A stretch of DNA of 56,361 nt from Planctomycetota bacterium (lineage in GTDB: Bacteria > Planctomycetota > JAJSAM01 > JAJVHW01), in assembly GCA_021776825.1 (NCBI GenBank), contig JAJFFG010000095.1, positions 1-56,361 of the forward strand. Direction: 5' to 3'. The notes below the pieces were generated by a model. The model did no database searches and was not told the DNA's origin. It worked only from the letters and a program-made list of their open reading frames with translations. A program made the position numbers and the translations under genes. This document shows, in pieces, positions 44,834 to 53,123 of the stretch. Within the stretch, counting starts at the first letter, position 1, and every line of letters starts with the position of its first letter.

Positions 44834-46771
44834 TCAGCGGATCTCGACCCGCTTCGCGGGATCACCGGCCTTGAGTTCGAACGGCACGCGCCCTCCGGCG
44901 CTCTCCGCGACGTACTTCCCGGGAGCGAGCGGCTTCTTCTTGAGGCCCGTCCCGCGCACGATGAACTCCGGCAACGCCTCCTCGGTCGCGCCGGCAGCAT
45001 CGATGACGCGCAGCACGTGCACCTTGGTGTTCGGGCGGGCGACGAAGCTCACCCACACTTGCTCCACCTCAGCGGTCACGCGTACGACCGTCGGCCCCGT
45101 CGCACGACTGACGTCCACGGACCGACTGAACTCCTCGTAGCCGGCCTTGGTCGCGCGCACCTGATGCCGCCCCTCGCGCACCTCGACGTCCTGGACGCTC
45201 CCGGACGAGGTCAGTTCCGCCAGCGTGTCCCCGCGCTCGTCGACGATCACGACCGCGAACCCGGCCGGGGCCTCCACGCGCAGCGTGCCCTTCACCTCGT
45301 CCAATGCGTCGAAGGAGAGGTCGAGGACACCGGCCGGCGGCATCACCTCGCTCTGCTCGCGATCGCCGAAACCCGTCCGCGAGACGACGACGCGAATGTC
45401 CCCCGCAGGGACCTTGTCGAGCTCGGCCGGCGTACCGGGATCGGCCCAGGGCAGGGTCTTCTCGAAGGGGTTGCCGTCGCTCCCCGTGGCCTCGATGAAG
45501 ATCGAGACGTGCGGAGTGGCGACGCGGATCGAGAGGTGGCCGGGCCGTGGGGCGAGCCGCACGTCCATGCTGACGTCGGCCGCCGCTTCGACCGGGAGGG
45601 TCTTCTCGGCGTCGTAGTACCCCGTGGCGGTCGTGATGAATGTATAGGTGCCCAGATCGAGCTTCGCGAAGACGTGCGAGCCGCCGGAGGCGGTGATGGC
45701 CTCGCCGATCGCGTTGCCGTCGACGTCGCTCAGCTGGATCTGCACGTCGACGTCGGTGGGCCGCCAGGCGACCGACACGTCCGCGGTGGTCCGCCGTAGC
45801 ACGAAGAAGAGCAGCGCGATGACGGCGATGATCGCCATCAGGCCGATCCCAACCTTCTTCATCGGGTCCTTCGCCTCGGGTACCTCGGGAGTCTGGTACC
45901 CCGCGCCGGCCCGCTGCACACCATCGGCCGCCCCGGCGGCCTCCATCGGCGGCCGCAGCCCCTCGCCCTCGAAGCCGATCAGAACCGACGTGATGTTGTC
46001 GCGTCCGCCGGCTTCGTTGGCTGCCTTGATGAGCTGTTCGGACGCGGCGAGGAGATCGTCGCCCGCGGCGTTGAGGATCTCCTCCATCTCCTCGTCCTTG
46101 ATCATCCCGGAGAGACCGTCCGAGCAGAGCAAGAACACGTCTCCGCGCAGCACCTCCCAGTGCTTCGTGTCGACGCGCAGGTTCTCCTCGACGCCCACTG
46201 CCTGGAGGACGATGTTGCGTCCGCCGAGCTTCTCGGCCTCCTCCTCGGTCAGAGTCCCCTCTTCGATGAGCTGACCGATCAGCGACTGGTCCTTGGTGAG
46301 TTGGACCAGCTTGCCCTTGCGAAGCAGGTACCCACGCGAGTCGCCCACCTGCGAGATGTACATGCGTCCCGGCACGGCGACCGCGGCCGTGACCGTCGTG
46401 CCCATGCCCTTGCGCTCGATATTCGCCCTGGACTCCGCGAAGATCGCGTCGTTGGCCGTGTGGACCGCCTTGTCCATCATCGCGGCGACCTGATCGGGGG
46501 TCGCGCTGGCGAAGTCGACCTGCCCGAGGGCTCCGGCCAGACCGTCGGCGGCCATTTGGCTGGCGACCTCGCCCGCCGCGGCTCCGCCCATCCCGTCGCA
46601 GACGGCGAGCACGGCGGCGTGCAGATCCACCCGCAACGTCTCGCCGCTGGCGGTGCGCTTCCCGTCAGCACGGTTCAGCACGAGGAAGTTGTCCTCGTTG
46701 TGCTCACGCACGCGACCGACATCCGTCATTCCGACGATCGTCGCGGTCACCTGGGGCTTCTCGTCGGCCAT
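44834..46771 (-). CDS. PP2C-family Ser/Thr phosphatase with PEGA-like extracytoplasmic tail
   Basis: 645 residues. The PP2C domain (about 1-265) keeps its metal-binding motifs: GRVREHNEDN, VCDGMGGAAAGE, VGDSRGYLLRKG, SDGLSGM and GGRDNIT. A membrane helix (about 305-325, GIGLMAIIAVIALLFFVL) follows a short linker. The rest is a series of beta-sandwich repeats of PEGA type (LGTYTFITTATGYYDAEKTL, REGRHQVRATKAGYEEFSRS). The phosphatase reverses Ser/Thr phosphorylation in the cytoplasm, and the external repeats could sense or bind the cell wall or surface. It lies between two kinase genes with 8- and 4-bp gaps. Confidence 0.94.
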   Translation of the reverse strand: MADEKPQVTATIVGMTDVGRVREHNEDNFLVLNRADGKRTASGETLRVDLHAAVLAVCDGMGGAAAGEVASQMAADGLAGALGQVDFASATPDQVAAMMDKAVHTANDAIFAESRANIERKGMGTTVTAAVAVPGRMYISQVGDSRGYLLRKGKLVQLTKDQSLIGQLIEEGTLTEEEAEKLGGRNIVLQAVGVEENLRVDTKHWEVLRGDVFLLCSDGLSGMIKDEEMEEILNAAGDDLLAASEQLIKAANEAGGRDNITSVLIGFEGEGLRPPMEAAGAADGVQRAGAGYQTPEVPEAKDPMKKVGIGLMAIIAVIALLFFVLRRTTADVSVAWRPTDVDVQIQLSDVDGNAIGEAITASGGSHVFAKLDLGTYTFITTATGYYDAEKTLPVEAAADVSMDVRLAPRPGHLSIRVATPHVSIFIEATGSDGNPFEKTLPWADPGTPAELDKVPAGDIRVVVSRTGFGDREQSEVMPPAGVLDLSFDALDEVKGTLRVEAPAGFAVVIVDERGDTLAELTSSGSVQDVEVREGRHQVRATKAGYEEFSRSVDVSRATGPTVVRVTAEVEQVWVSFVARPNTKVHVLRVIDAAGATEEALPEFIVRGTGLKKKPLAPGKYVAESAGGRVPFELKAGDPAKRVEIR

Positions 46772-46779
46772 GTGCGCTC

Positions 46780-49700
46780 CTATCTACGGAACTCGTCGAG
46801 AACCTCGTCGCGACCGACTTGCAGCGCACGACCGAGGCTCTCGAGCCCCTGGATAACCTCGAACCACACACTGTCGTCGTCGCCCGCCGCCGCGGCGCGC
46901 TCGCGGAGCTGTCCCATCCACGCCACGCGGATCGCAGCGATGCGCTCGGTCGCGACGCCCTCGCGGATGGTGTCGCCCTCGACCTTGCCGAGGGCAACGA
47001 TGTACTTGCGGGCCGCGCCCGCGAAGTCCCGCTCGACCCGCTCGAGGAAGCCGCCCGTGTCGAGCGCCTCGAGGTACTCGCTGCGGGCCTTGACCTGGGC
47101 GAGCCGCGTCGTCGACCGGCGCGCCACCGGGTGACTCGCGATCGCTTCGATCATGTCGAGTGCCCGCGCCGGACCGTCGGCTCCGTCGAACTCGATCTCC
47201 TCGACCTGCGCGAACCAGGCCTCGATCTCGGCGCTCGACAGACGCTCGATCGCAGCCTCGCGAGCGGCGCGAACCGCCGGCACCGTGCCGACCAGGGACT
47301 TCGCGGCTCCGAGCGCATCGAGACGACCGGCATGCGTCTCGACGTCCGTGACGGCGAGTACCGCCCGTGCGAAGTCACGCCCACGCGTCAGCTCGGCGCG
47401 ATCCTTGAAGCGACCGTCCTCAAACTCGATCTCGCGCTGGTACGCGGCCAGCGCCTGGTCGAAGTCGCCGGCGGCCTCGGCGGCGAGGGCGTCGTCGATG
47501 CTCGGCTCGAGCACGACGTCGGCGACCTCGACGTTGCGCTCCGCCTCCTGCTCCGCGTTCACGACGGATTGTGCGTCCGACTGGGCCTGGCGCGTCGACG
47601 CGATCGCAGTCATCTGGACGAGGCCGAGCAGCAGCACCACAACGGCCGCCGTGCCGAGACGCAGCATCAGCGGCTCGGTGGTCCGGATGCGGATGCGACG
47701 CTGCGCCGCACGCTTGCCGCGCAGCGCGTCGGCATCCTCGCCGGAGACCTCGAGCACTTGCTCGTACGCGGCGATCGCCGCCTCGTAGTCATTCGCGACC
47801 AGCGAACGCGTGGCGTCCGTCTTCAAGAGCGCGAGCTGACCCTGTTCACAGGCGGCGCGGCGCTGCGCGTACTCCTCGCCACTCGCGCCGCGCTCGCGCG
47901 CCTTGTCCAGCGAGCCGAGGGCGTCGTCGAACATCTCGGACAGGATCAGCCGGTCGGCCTCACCCAAGAACCGGGCGATGGCAGTGAGCGCCTTGTCGGC
48001 GTCCTTCTTGATCGCGACGGCGCGCGGATGCTTGGGCGCGATGTCGAGTACCAGGCCGGCAGCTTCGCCCGCGCGACGGTACTCGCGCCGGGCCAGGGAC
48101 TCCTCGGCCCGCTGCAGGCTCGACTGCACGCGCCGCTCGCGCTCGCCGGCGTCGGCGACCTCGCGGTCGATCTCGGCGCTCTTTCCGGGGTTGACCTGAC
48201 GCAGCCGCTCGAGTGCCGAGACCGCCTCGCCGTAGCGCCCGTCGAGGAGGTGCTCGTTCGCCAGCTCGCGGATGTCGCGCTCTTGACGCACGAGATGCTC
48301 GAGCGCGCTGATCCGGCGCCGCGCCTCGTCGCTGCGCGGATCGAGGTCGGCGACGCGCGCGAGTTCCTCCATCGCTCCGGTGAGGTCGCCCGTGCGCTCC
48401 AGCGCGTCGGCGCGCGCGATGCCGGCCTCGACCTCGTGAGCCTTCTCGACGGCAGCCATCGACTTCGCACACGCGTCGAAGAGCGACAGCGCCTCCGCGT
48501 CGTCGGGCGTGTCGGCGAGCACCTGCTTCAGCCCGTTGATCGCCTCGCCGTACTGACGGTCGGCCATCAGGCGTCGGCAGAGCGAGAGCTTCTCCCGATG
48601 CTGCGAGATGCGGCGCCGGGTGTCCTCCACGAGCTGGAACAACTGCGGATCGCCGGGGCGAAGCGACAGGGCAGCCTCGAACTTCGAGAGCGCCTCCGGG
48701 AGTTCGTTCCGCTCGAGGAACGCGCGCCCCGCCGACACCACGCTGTCGGCCGACGCCACGGAGGTCTGCGCCTTGTCGCGCACCTCCGCCATCGCGGTAT
48801 CGCTCGGCGTGACCTGCAGAACCTCGCACGCTAGGGAGTACGCGTCCTCGTAGCGCCCGGCTGCCAGAGCCTCGACCGCCCTCTGCCGCGACTCGGTGAC
48901 CGCCGCGACGCGCCGACCGAGCTCCTGGCGCTGCGCGCGCACATCCGCGCGGTCCGGATCGACACGAAGGGCCTGATCGAGACGCTCGAGCGCGCGACGG
49001 ATGTCGCCATCGTCTCGGGCCTGCCCGGCCTCCTCGACAAGGGCGTTGACCTTGCGGGCTGCCGACTGTTGCCGCAGCTGGTCGCGGTGCTCGCGCACCT
49101 CGCCGGCCGTCGGCACCCGTTGGAGGAGTTCCTCGACGCGCGCGAGCGCAGCATCGATCTCGCCCGTTTTCATCAACTCGTCGGCCTCGGTCCGCACCCG
49201 CTCCACCTCGACGAGCGTGTCGTCGAGCTGGCCGCCCTCGGCGACCGCTTCGGAGTTCGCGGGATCGATCTCGAGGACCTGACGGTACGCCTCAGCGGCG
49301 CGACGCAAGTCGCCCAACGCCTTGAAGCGTTTGCCCGCCTTCAACGCCTTCTGGACCTTCAGCAAGCGACCGATGTCCGCGCCGCACTTGCCGCACTCGG
49401 CCGCCTGAGCCGACTCGGCATTTCCGCACGCAGGACACTTCACGAGCAGCGCGGCGCCGCAGCCGCGGCAGAACTTCCGGGAGCGCGGGTTCTTCGTCCC
49501 GCACTCGGGACAGTTCGATCGGTCGCCGCCCGAGCGCTGCTGGAGCTTGCGCAGGTCCTCGATCGTCTCGCGCAGCGTCTGGTACCGGTCCTCGGCCTTC
49601 TTCGCGATCATCCGCTGGATGACCGCCCAGAGCGCCTGGGGCACGTCGGCATTGACGTCGACCAGCGCCTTCGGCTCCTGCGTGAGGATCGAGTAGATGA

Positions 49701-50499
49701 TCTGGACCGTGTTCTCGCCCTCGTACGGCCGCTCCTTGGAGAGCAGGTAGTAGAGCGTCACGCCGAGCGAGTAGATGTCCGAGCGGCCGTCGACTGGCTT
49801 GCCCTCGAACTGCTCCGGGGACATGTAGTGCGGCGTCCCCATCACCTTCGTCGTCTTGTGATCGGACGAAAGGCTCTTCGCGAGGCCGAAGTCCGTGATC
49901 TTCACGACGCGCTGGCCGTCGATCATCAGGTTCTCGGGCTTGATGTCGCGGTGGACGATGTTCGCTTCGTGCGCCGTCGCGAGCGCGTCGCAGGCCTGCA
50001 GCGCGATCGGCAAGAGCTCGCTCAGCGCCATCACGCCCTGATTGTCGACGATGTCGGCGAGCGTCTCACCGTCGACGAACTCCATGATCAGGAAGTGGAG
50101 CCCGCGTCGTTCGTGCCGGCCGACCTTGTGGATCGCGACGATGTTGGGATGGTTCAACTGCGCGGCTGTGACGGCTTCGCGGATGAACTTCTGCACGAAG
50201 TCGATGTTCGACGAGAGGCTCTCGAGCATCACCTTCACGGCCACAGTCCGCTGCAGGTTCTGGTCGAACGCCTTGTAGACGCTGCCGAAGCCGCCCTCGC
50301 CGACCTTCGCGAGCACCTTGCACTCGGCGATGACCTCGCCGACGAGGTAGTCCTCCCCCGGCTCTGTCGTGACGGTCGCGGCGTCGTCGATGGTGGACTC
50401 GACGCCGCACGAGATGCACGTGAACGAGTCCGTGGACACGTTCATCGGGACGGTGTTGGCCGTCCCGCAGCTCGGGCAGTCGAGGCTGAGATCCGCCAC
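46780..50499 (-). CDS. Giant Ser/Thr kinase with zinc ribbons and TPR repeats
   Basis: 1239 residues. In order: an N-terminal zinc ribbon (Cys 8, 11, 28, 31), a Hanks-type kinase (about 58-325; VGEGGFGSVYKA, VAVKVM, HRDIKPEN, ITDFGLAKS, YMSPEQ), a double zinc ribbon (about 333-382; CPECG, CRGCG, CPACG, CGKCG), a long TPR array (about 390-940), one membrane helix (about 955-980) and a C-terminal helical region outside the membrane. The TPR array is probably an internal docking platform for substrates. Zinc ribbons on both sides of a kinase are unusual. It sits 8 bp before the PP2C gene and 34 bp after a lipoprotein gene, so it is part of the signalling cassette. Confidence 0.94.
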   Translation of the reverse strand: MADLSLDCPSCGTANTVPMNVSTDSFTCISCGVESTIDDAATVTTEPGEDYLVGEVIAECKVLAKVGEGGFGSVYKAFDQNLQRTVAVKVMLESLSSNIDFVQKFIREAVTAAQLNHPNIVAIHKVGRHERRGLHFLIMEFVDGETLADIVDNQGVMALSELLPIALQACDALATAHEANIVHRDIKPENLMIDGQRVVKITDFGLAKSLSSDHKTTKVMGTPHYMSPEQFEGKPVDGRSDIYSLGVTLYYLLSKERPYEGENTVQIIYSILTQEPKALVDVNADVPQALWAVIQRMIAKKAEDRYQTLRETIEDLRKLQQRSGGDRSNCPECGTKNPRSRKFCRGCGAALLVKCPACGNAESAQAAECGKCGADIGRLLKVQKALKAGKRFKALGDLRRAAEAYRQVLEIDPANSEAVAEGGQLDDTLVEVERVRTEADELMKTGEIDAALARVEELLQRVPTAGEVREHRDQLRQQSAARKVNALVEEAGQARDDGDIRRALERLDQALRVDPDRADVRAQRQELGRRVAAVTESRQRAVEALAAGRYEDAYSLACEVLQVTPSDTAMAEVRDKAQTSVASADSVVSAGRAFLERNELPEALSKFEAALSLRPGDPQLFQLVEDTRRRISQHREKLSLCRRLMADRQYGEAINGLKQVLADTPDDAEALSLFDACAKSMAAVEKAHEVEAGIARADALERTGDLTGAMEELARVADLDPRSDEARRRISALEHLVRQERDIRELANEHLLDGRYGEAVSALERLRQVNPGKSAEIDREVADAGERERRVQSSLQRAEESLARREYRRAGEAAGLVLDIAPKHPRAVAIKKDADKALTAIARFLGEADRLILSEMFDDALGSLDKARERGASGEEYAQRRAACEQGQLALLKTDATRSLVANDYEAAIAAYEQVLEVSGEDADALRGKRAAQRRIRIRTTEPLMLRLGTAAVVVLLLGLVQMTAIASTRQAQSDAQSVVNAEQEAERNVEVADVVLEPSIDDALAAEAAGDFDQALAAYQREIEFEDGRFKDRAELTRGRDFARAVLAVTDVETHAGRLDALGAAKSLVGTVPAVRAAREAAIERLSSAEIEAWFAQVEEIEFDGADGPARALDMIEAIASHPVARRSTTRLAQVKARSEYLEALDTGGFLERVERDFAGAARKYIVALGKVEGDTIREGVATERIAAIRVAWMGQLRERAAAAGDDDSVWFEVIQGLESLGRALQVGRDEVLDEFRR

Positions 50500-50533
50500 G
50501 TGGTGCTCGCGTCGCTCCCTTGGGAATTCGAGG

Positions 50534-51346
50534 CTAGAAGAGGCCCGCGGACTGACGGACTTTCAGGAGAATGTCCTCGCCGAAGATCCGGCCGAGTTTG
50601 CTGAGGTCGATCGTCGCGCGGCCCACCTGGCCGGGCCCGAGCGTCTTCACCTTGTGCCACCCGCTCTCCCGGGCGCGACGTCGCGAGACCGTTTCGAGCA
50701 AGACGACCTTGACCTCGAGGTTGCTCACGTTGCGCGGCGAGATGTTCTCCAAGTCGACCCAGAGCGTCGGGTTGTCGAAGCGCACCCGATCGTCCTCGGG
50801 CGAGATCGCGACGCACTCGAGGCGACCGTTGAAGAGGCGCGTCCCGGGCGTCTCGGCATCGCGCTCCACTGCGGCCACGAGTTCCTCGCGCGTCACGTCG
50901 AGACGCGTCGCCAGCAGCTTCTGGTTCTTCGCCTTGCGCTCGGCGAAGACGCGGCTCGTCGCCGAGATCTCGAACCCGCTCTGCCCCTTGAAGAGCACGA
51001 CGCTGCGCTCCTCGGTCACGTCGGTCTCGAACGAGAGCGCGATCTCGCTGTCGCCGGACGGCGGGTAGTAGAAGACCACCGTCGCCGACAGGCTCTCGAG
51101 GTCCTCGTCCGACACGTTGTCGATCCTGTACGTGACGCTGCCGTCGACGTTCAGGCGGTCGCGATCGATCGCCGCGATGCGAATGACGCCGTCAACGGGC
51201 TCGTTGCCGACCTGATCGTTGCTGAAGTCCTGCGTCGTGGTCTCTTCGCCCTTCGTGCCCTGGCAGGCGGTCATGGCGAGCAGAGCAAGAGCAGCGAGCG
51301 AGAACGCTGCAGCACGGGACGGAGAGGAGAGGTTCATCTGAGTCAC
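50534..51346 (-). CDS. Small envelope lipoprotein, YcfL/DUF1425-like in style
   Basis: 270 residues. A signal with a lipobox-like MTAC (Cys near residue 28) is followed by two immunoglobulin-like beta domains, each describing pairs of strands around VTYRIDNVSDEDLESLSATVVFYY and LWVDLENISPRNVSNLEVKVVLL. The xLxNxS core with long aliphatic strands resembles YcfL (DUF1425) lipoproteins, but I am not certain. I chose GTG 51346 because ggag stands 7 bases upstream, overlapping the stop of the preceding gene; an ATG at 51337 would also work. It links the FGE-like protein and the giant kinase. Confidence 0.75.
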   Translation of the reverse strand: MTQMNLSSPSRAAAFSLAALALLAMTACQGTKGEETTTQDFSNDQVGNEPVDGVIRIAAIDRDRLNVDGSVTYRIDNVSDEDLESLSATVVFYYPPSGDSEIALSFETDVTEERSVVLFKGQSGFEISATSRVFAERKAKNQKLLATRLDVTREELVAAVERDAETPGTRLFNGRLECVAISPEDDRVRFDNPTLWVDLENISPRNVSNLEVKVVLLETVSRRRARESGWHKVKTLGPGQVGRATIDLSKLGRIFGEDILLKVRQSAGLF

Positions 51347-51350
51347 GGGA

Positions 51351-52937
51351 TCACTCCAGGGAGATGACACAACGGAAGCCGATCTGCTGCGTGAACGCGT
51401 CGACCTCCTCGGGCTTCATCCGGTACGCCTCACGGCGGATCTTGTCGTCGATGGAAAGGGTGTCCCAGACCTCGGGGGTCGGGATGCGATCGCGCAGGAC
51501 GTCGGCGGTCCACTCGGTGGAGCCGTCGCTCAGGGGCTGAGAGAGCCCGAACGTGACGGTGAAGCTGTTCGTGCCGTAGCTACCGCCGATGAAAAACCCG
51601 TTGGACAGCCACTCGTGGACGTTGCCGGCCATGTTCAGGCAGTCGGCGCGCGAGGCGCCGGCTGGGTACGCGTCGACCGGTCCTGGTGAGGAGCCGGCGT
51701 GAACGTGGACACCATCCTGCTTGTCGGTCTCGCCCCACGGCCAGCGCGGGGACGTTGCTCGCGGTGCCCCAAATGCGGCGTGAGTCCACTGGTCGAGCGT
51801 CGGCAGTTCCTTGCCAGCCCATGTCGCGTAGCGGCGTGCGTCGGTGTGCGCCACCCCGGCGACGGCGTCACCGGGACTGCCGCCCGCCGAGCTCGCACCG
51901 GAACTCGCTGCGAACGGCTGGTACGCCGCGTTGCTGACCTCGGTGCGGTCACAGAGGAAGGCGGGCGCGCCGCCGCCTGCGGGCACGTACACCATCCCCT
52001 CCGGGATCAGCGCCGGCAGAGCCATGGAGGTGCCGGACGACGGAACGTCCACCTCGCGCTCGAAGGTCGCGGAACCGCCCGCGCCGCGCGCCGTGCAACG
52101 GTACCGAGCTGCGCGCACTCGGCGACCGCTCGCGGCGTCGACCTGCGGCGGCGTGGCACCACCATCGAGCGGGGCGAGCGTCAGAGTGCCGGTGCGGAAG
52201 TCTGTCCGCTGACCCTTCACGCGAGCGAGCCGTTCGGCGGCGATGAACCGCACGGTCAGGACGCCGGTCGACGAGAGGATGGCCTCGCCCCGCGCCTTCG
52301 CGGCGACGACCGTCGGATGGACGGCCGCGAGGCCCGCATCGATCCGCTGACGCACCTCGCCGAGCAGCGCGAGCGCTCCGTCGAAGTCCTGGGCCTGTTC
52401 CTTGACGGCGACCTGCGAGAGACCGAGCTCACCCACCTTGCGATATGGCTCCTCGTACTCGGGCGCGCGGTCGACCGCCTTCATGAAGGCGTCGAGTGCG
52501 CCCTCCTCGTTGCCGGCCTTCTCCATGCTGTCGCCGCGCCGGATGTAGATGTCGGCGCCGCGCCGTGAGGCGTCACGCTTCCGGTCCGCATCCACGGCGT
52601 CGGCGGCGAGGAGGTCGTAGAGCTCGAGGCAGCGCTCCTCGTGCGACGCGTCACCCGCAGCGAAGAGCGTCTCCGCGCGCGACCAGGCCGCCCGGTCACG
52701 GACCGTGCGAACGGCGGTTCCGGGAGCCGGCACGGCGGCGACCGTCTGGGCCATCTCGGCCAAGAGCGGATCCCAGCCCTGATCCAGCTCAGTGACGAAG
52801 TAGAGGAGGTCGTCGAGCCGCTGGGCCTCGTCCTCGGGGGTGCCCGCGAACGCCCCGTCTGCCAGGCACGGAACGAGTGCCAGGCTCGGAACGAGCATCG
52901 TATAGAGCGCGACGGAACGGGTTCTGCGCCCGAGCAC
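51351..52937 (-). CDS. Exported FGE-sulfatase-fold (SUMF1-like) protein
   Basis: 528 residues. Read from GTG 52937 it has a basic start (GRRTRSVALYTML), a hydrophobic core and a cleavage-like GAFAG, so it is exported. Residues 35-250 are helical/TPR-like and followed by a beta region. Residues 300-528 are a formylglycine-generating-enzyme-like domain: GMVYVPAGG, DRTEVSNAAYQPF, LPTLDQWTHAAFG, CLNMAGNVHEWL, QIGFRCV. The catalytic cysteine pair of true FGE is not apparent, so it is more likely a binding or structural domain, as in many kinase-linked homologues. It leads the cassette. A near-perfect 18-bp duplication lies in the signal peptide. The start is uncertain: M at 52898 is the other option. 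Confidence 0.82.
   Translation of the reverse strand: MLGRRTRSVALYTMLVPSLALVPCLADGAFAGTPEDEAQRLDDLLYFVTELDQGWDPLLAEMAQTVAAVPAPGTAVRTVRDRAAWSRAETLFAAGDASHEERCLELYDLLAADAVDADRKRDASRRGADIYIRRGDSMEKAGNEEGALDAFMKAVDRAPEYEEPYRKVGELGLSQVAVKEQAQDFDGALALLGEVRQRIDAGLAAVHPTVVAAKARGEAILSSTGVLTVRFIAAERLARVKGQRTDFRTGTLTLAPLDGGATPPQVDAASGRRVRAARYRCTARGAGGSATFEREVDVPSSGTSMALPALIPEGMVYVPAGGGAPAFLCDRTEVSNAAYQPFAASSGASSAGGSPGDAVAGVAHTDARRYATWAGKELPTLDQWTHAAFGAPRATSPRWPWGETDKQDGVHVHAGSSPGPVDAYPAGASRADCLNMAGNVHEWLSNGFFIGGSYGTNSFTVTFGLSQPLSDGSTEWTADVLRDRIPTPEVWDTLSIDDKIRREAYRMKPEEVDAFTQQIGFRCVISLE
52860..52895. repeat. 18-bp tandem duplication in a signal peptide
   Basis: tgccaggcacggaacgag at 52860-52877 is repeated with one change at 52878-52895, encoding LVPSLA and LVPCLA. 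The frame is kept. Confidence 0.88.
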
Positions 52938-53123
52938 GACTCCCCCAGCAGTGAACGGTGACGCGCGCAAGAAGGACACGCGACCGGCGGGACGAACCCG
53001 TCCCGACGTGCCCCTTGCACACGGATGCGAAGGGTAGCAGCGCCCCGGGACTCCGGCCAGAAGGGGGGAGCCCGCCGAGGCTCGTCTCCGAGCCTGAGGC
53101 GGCCGGGACCTCACGACGGGCGG

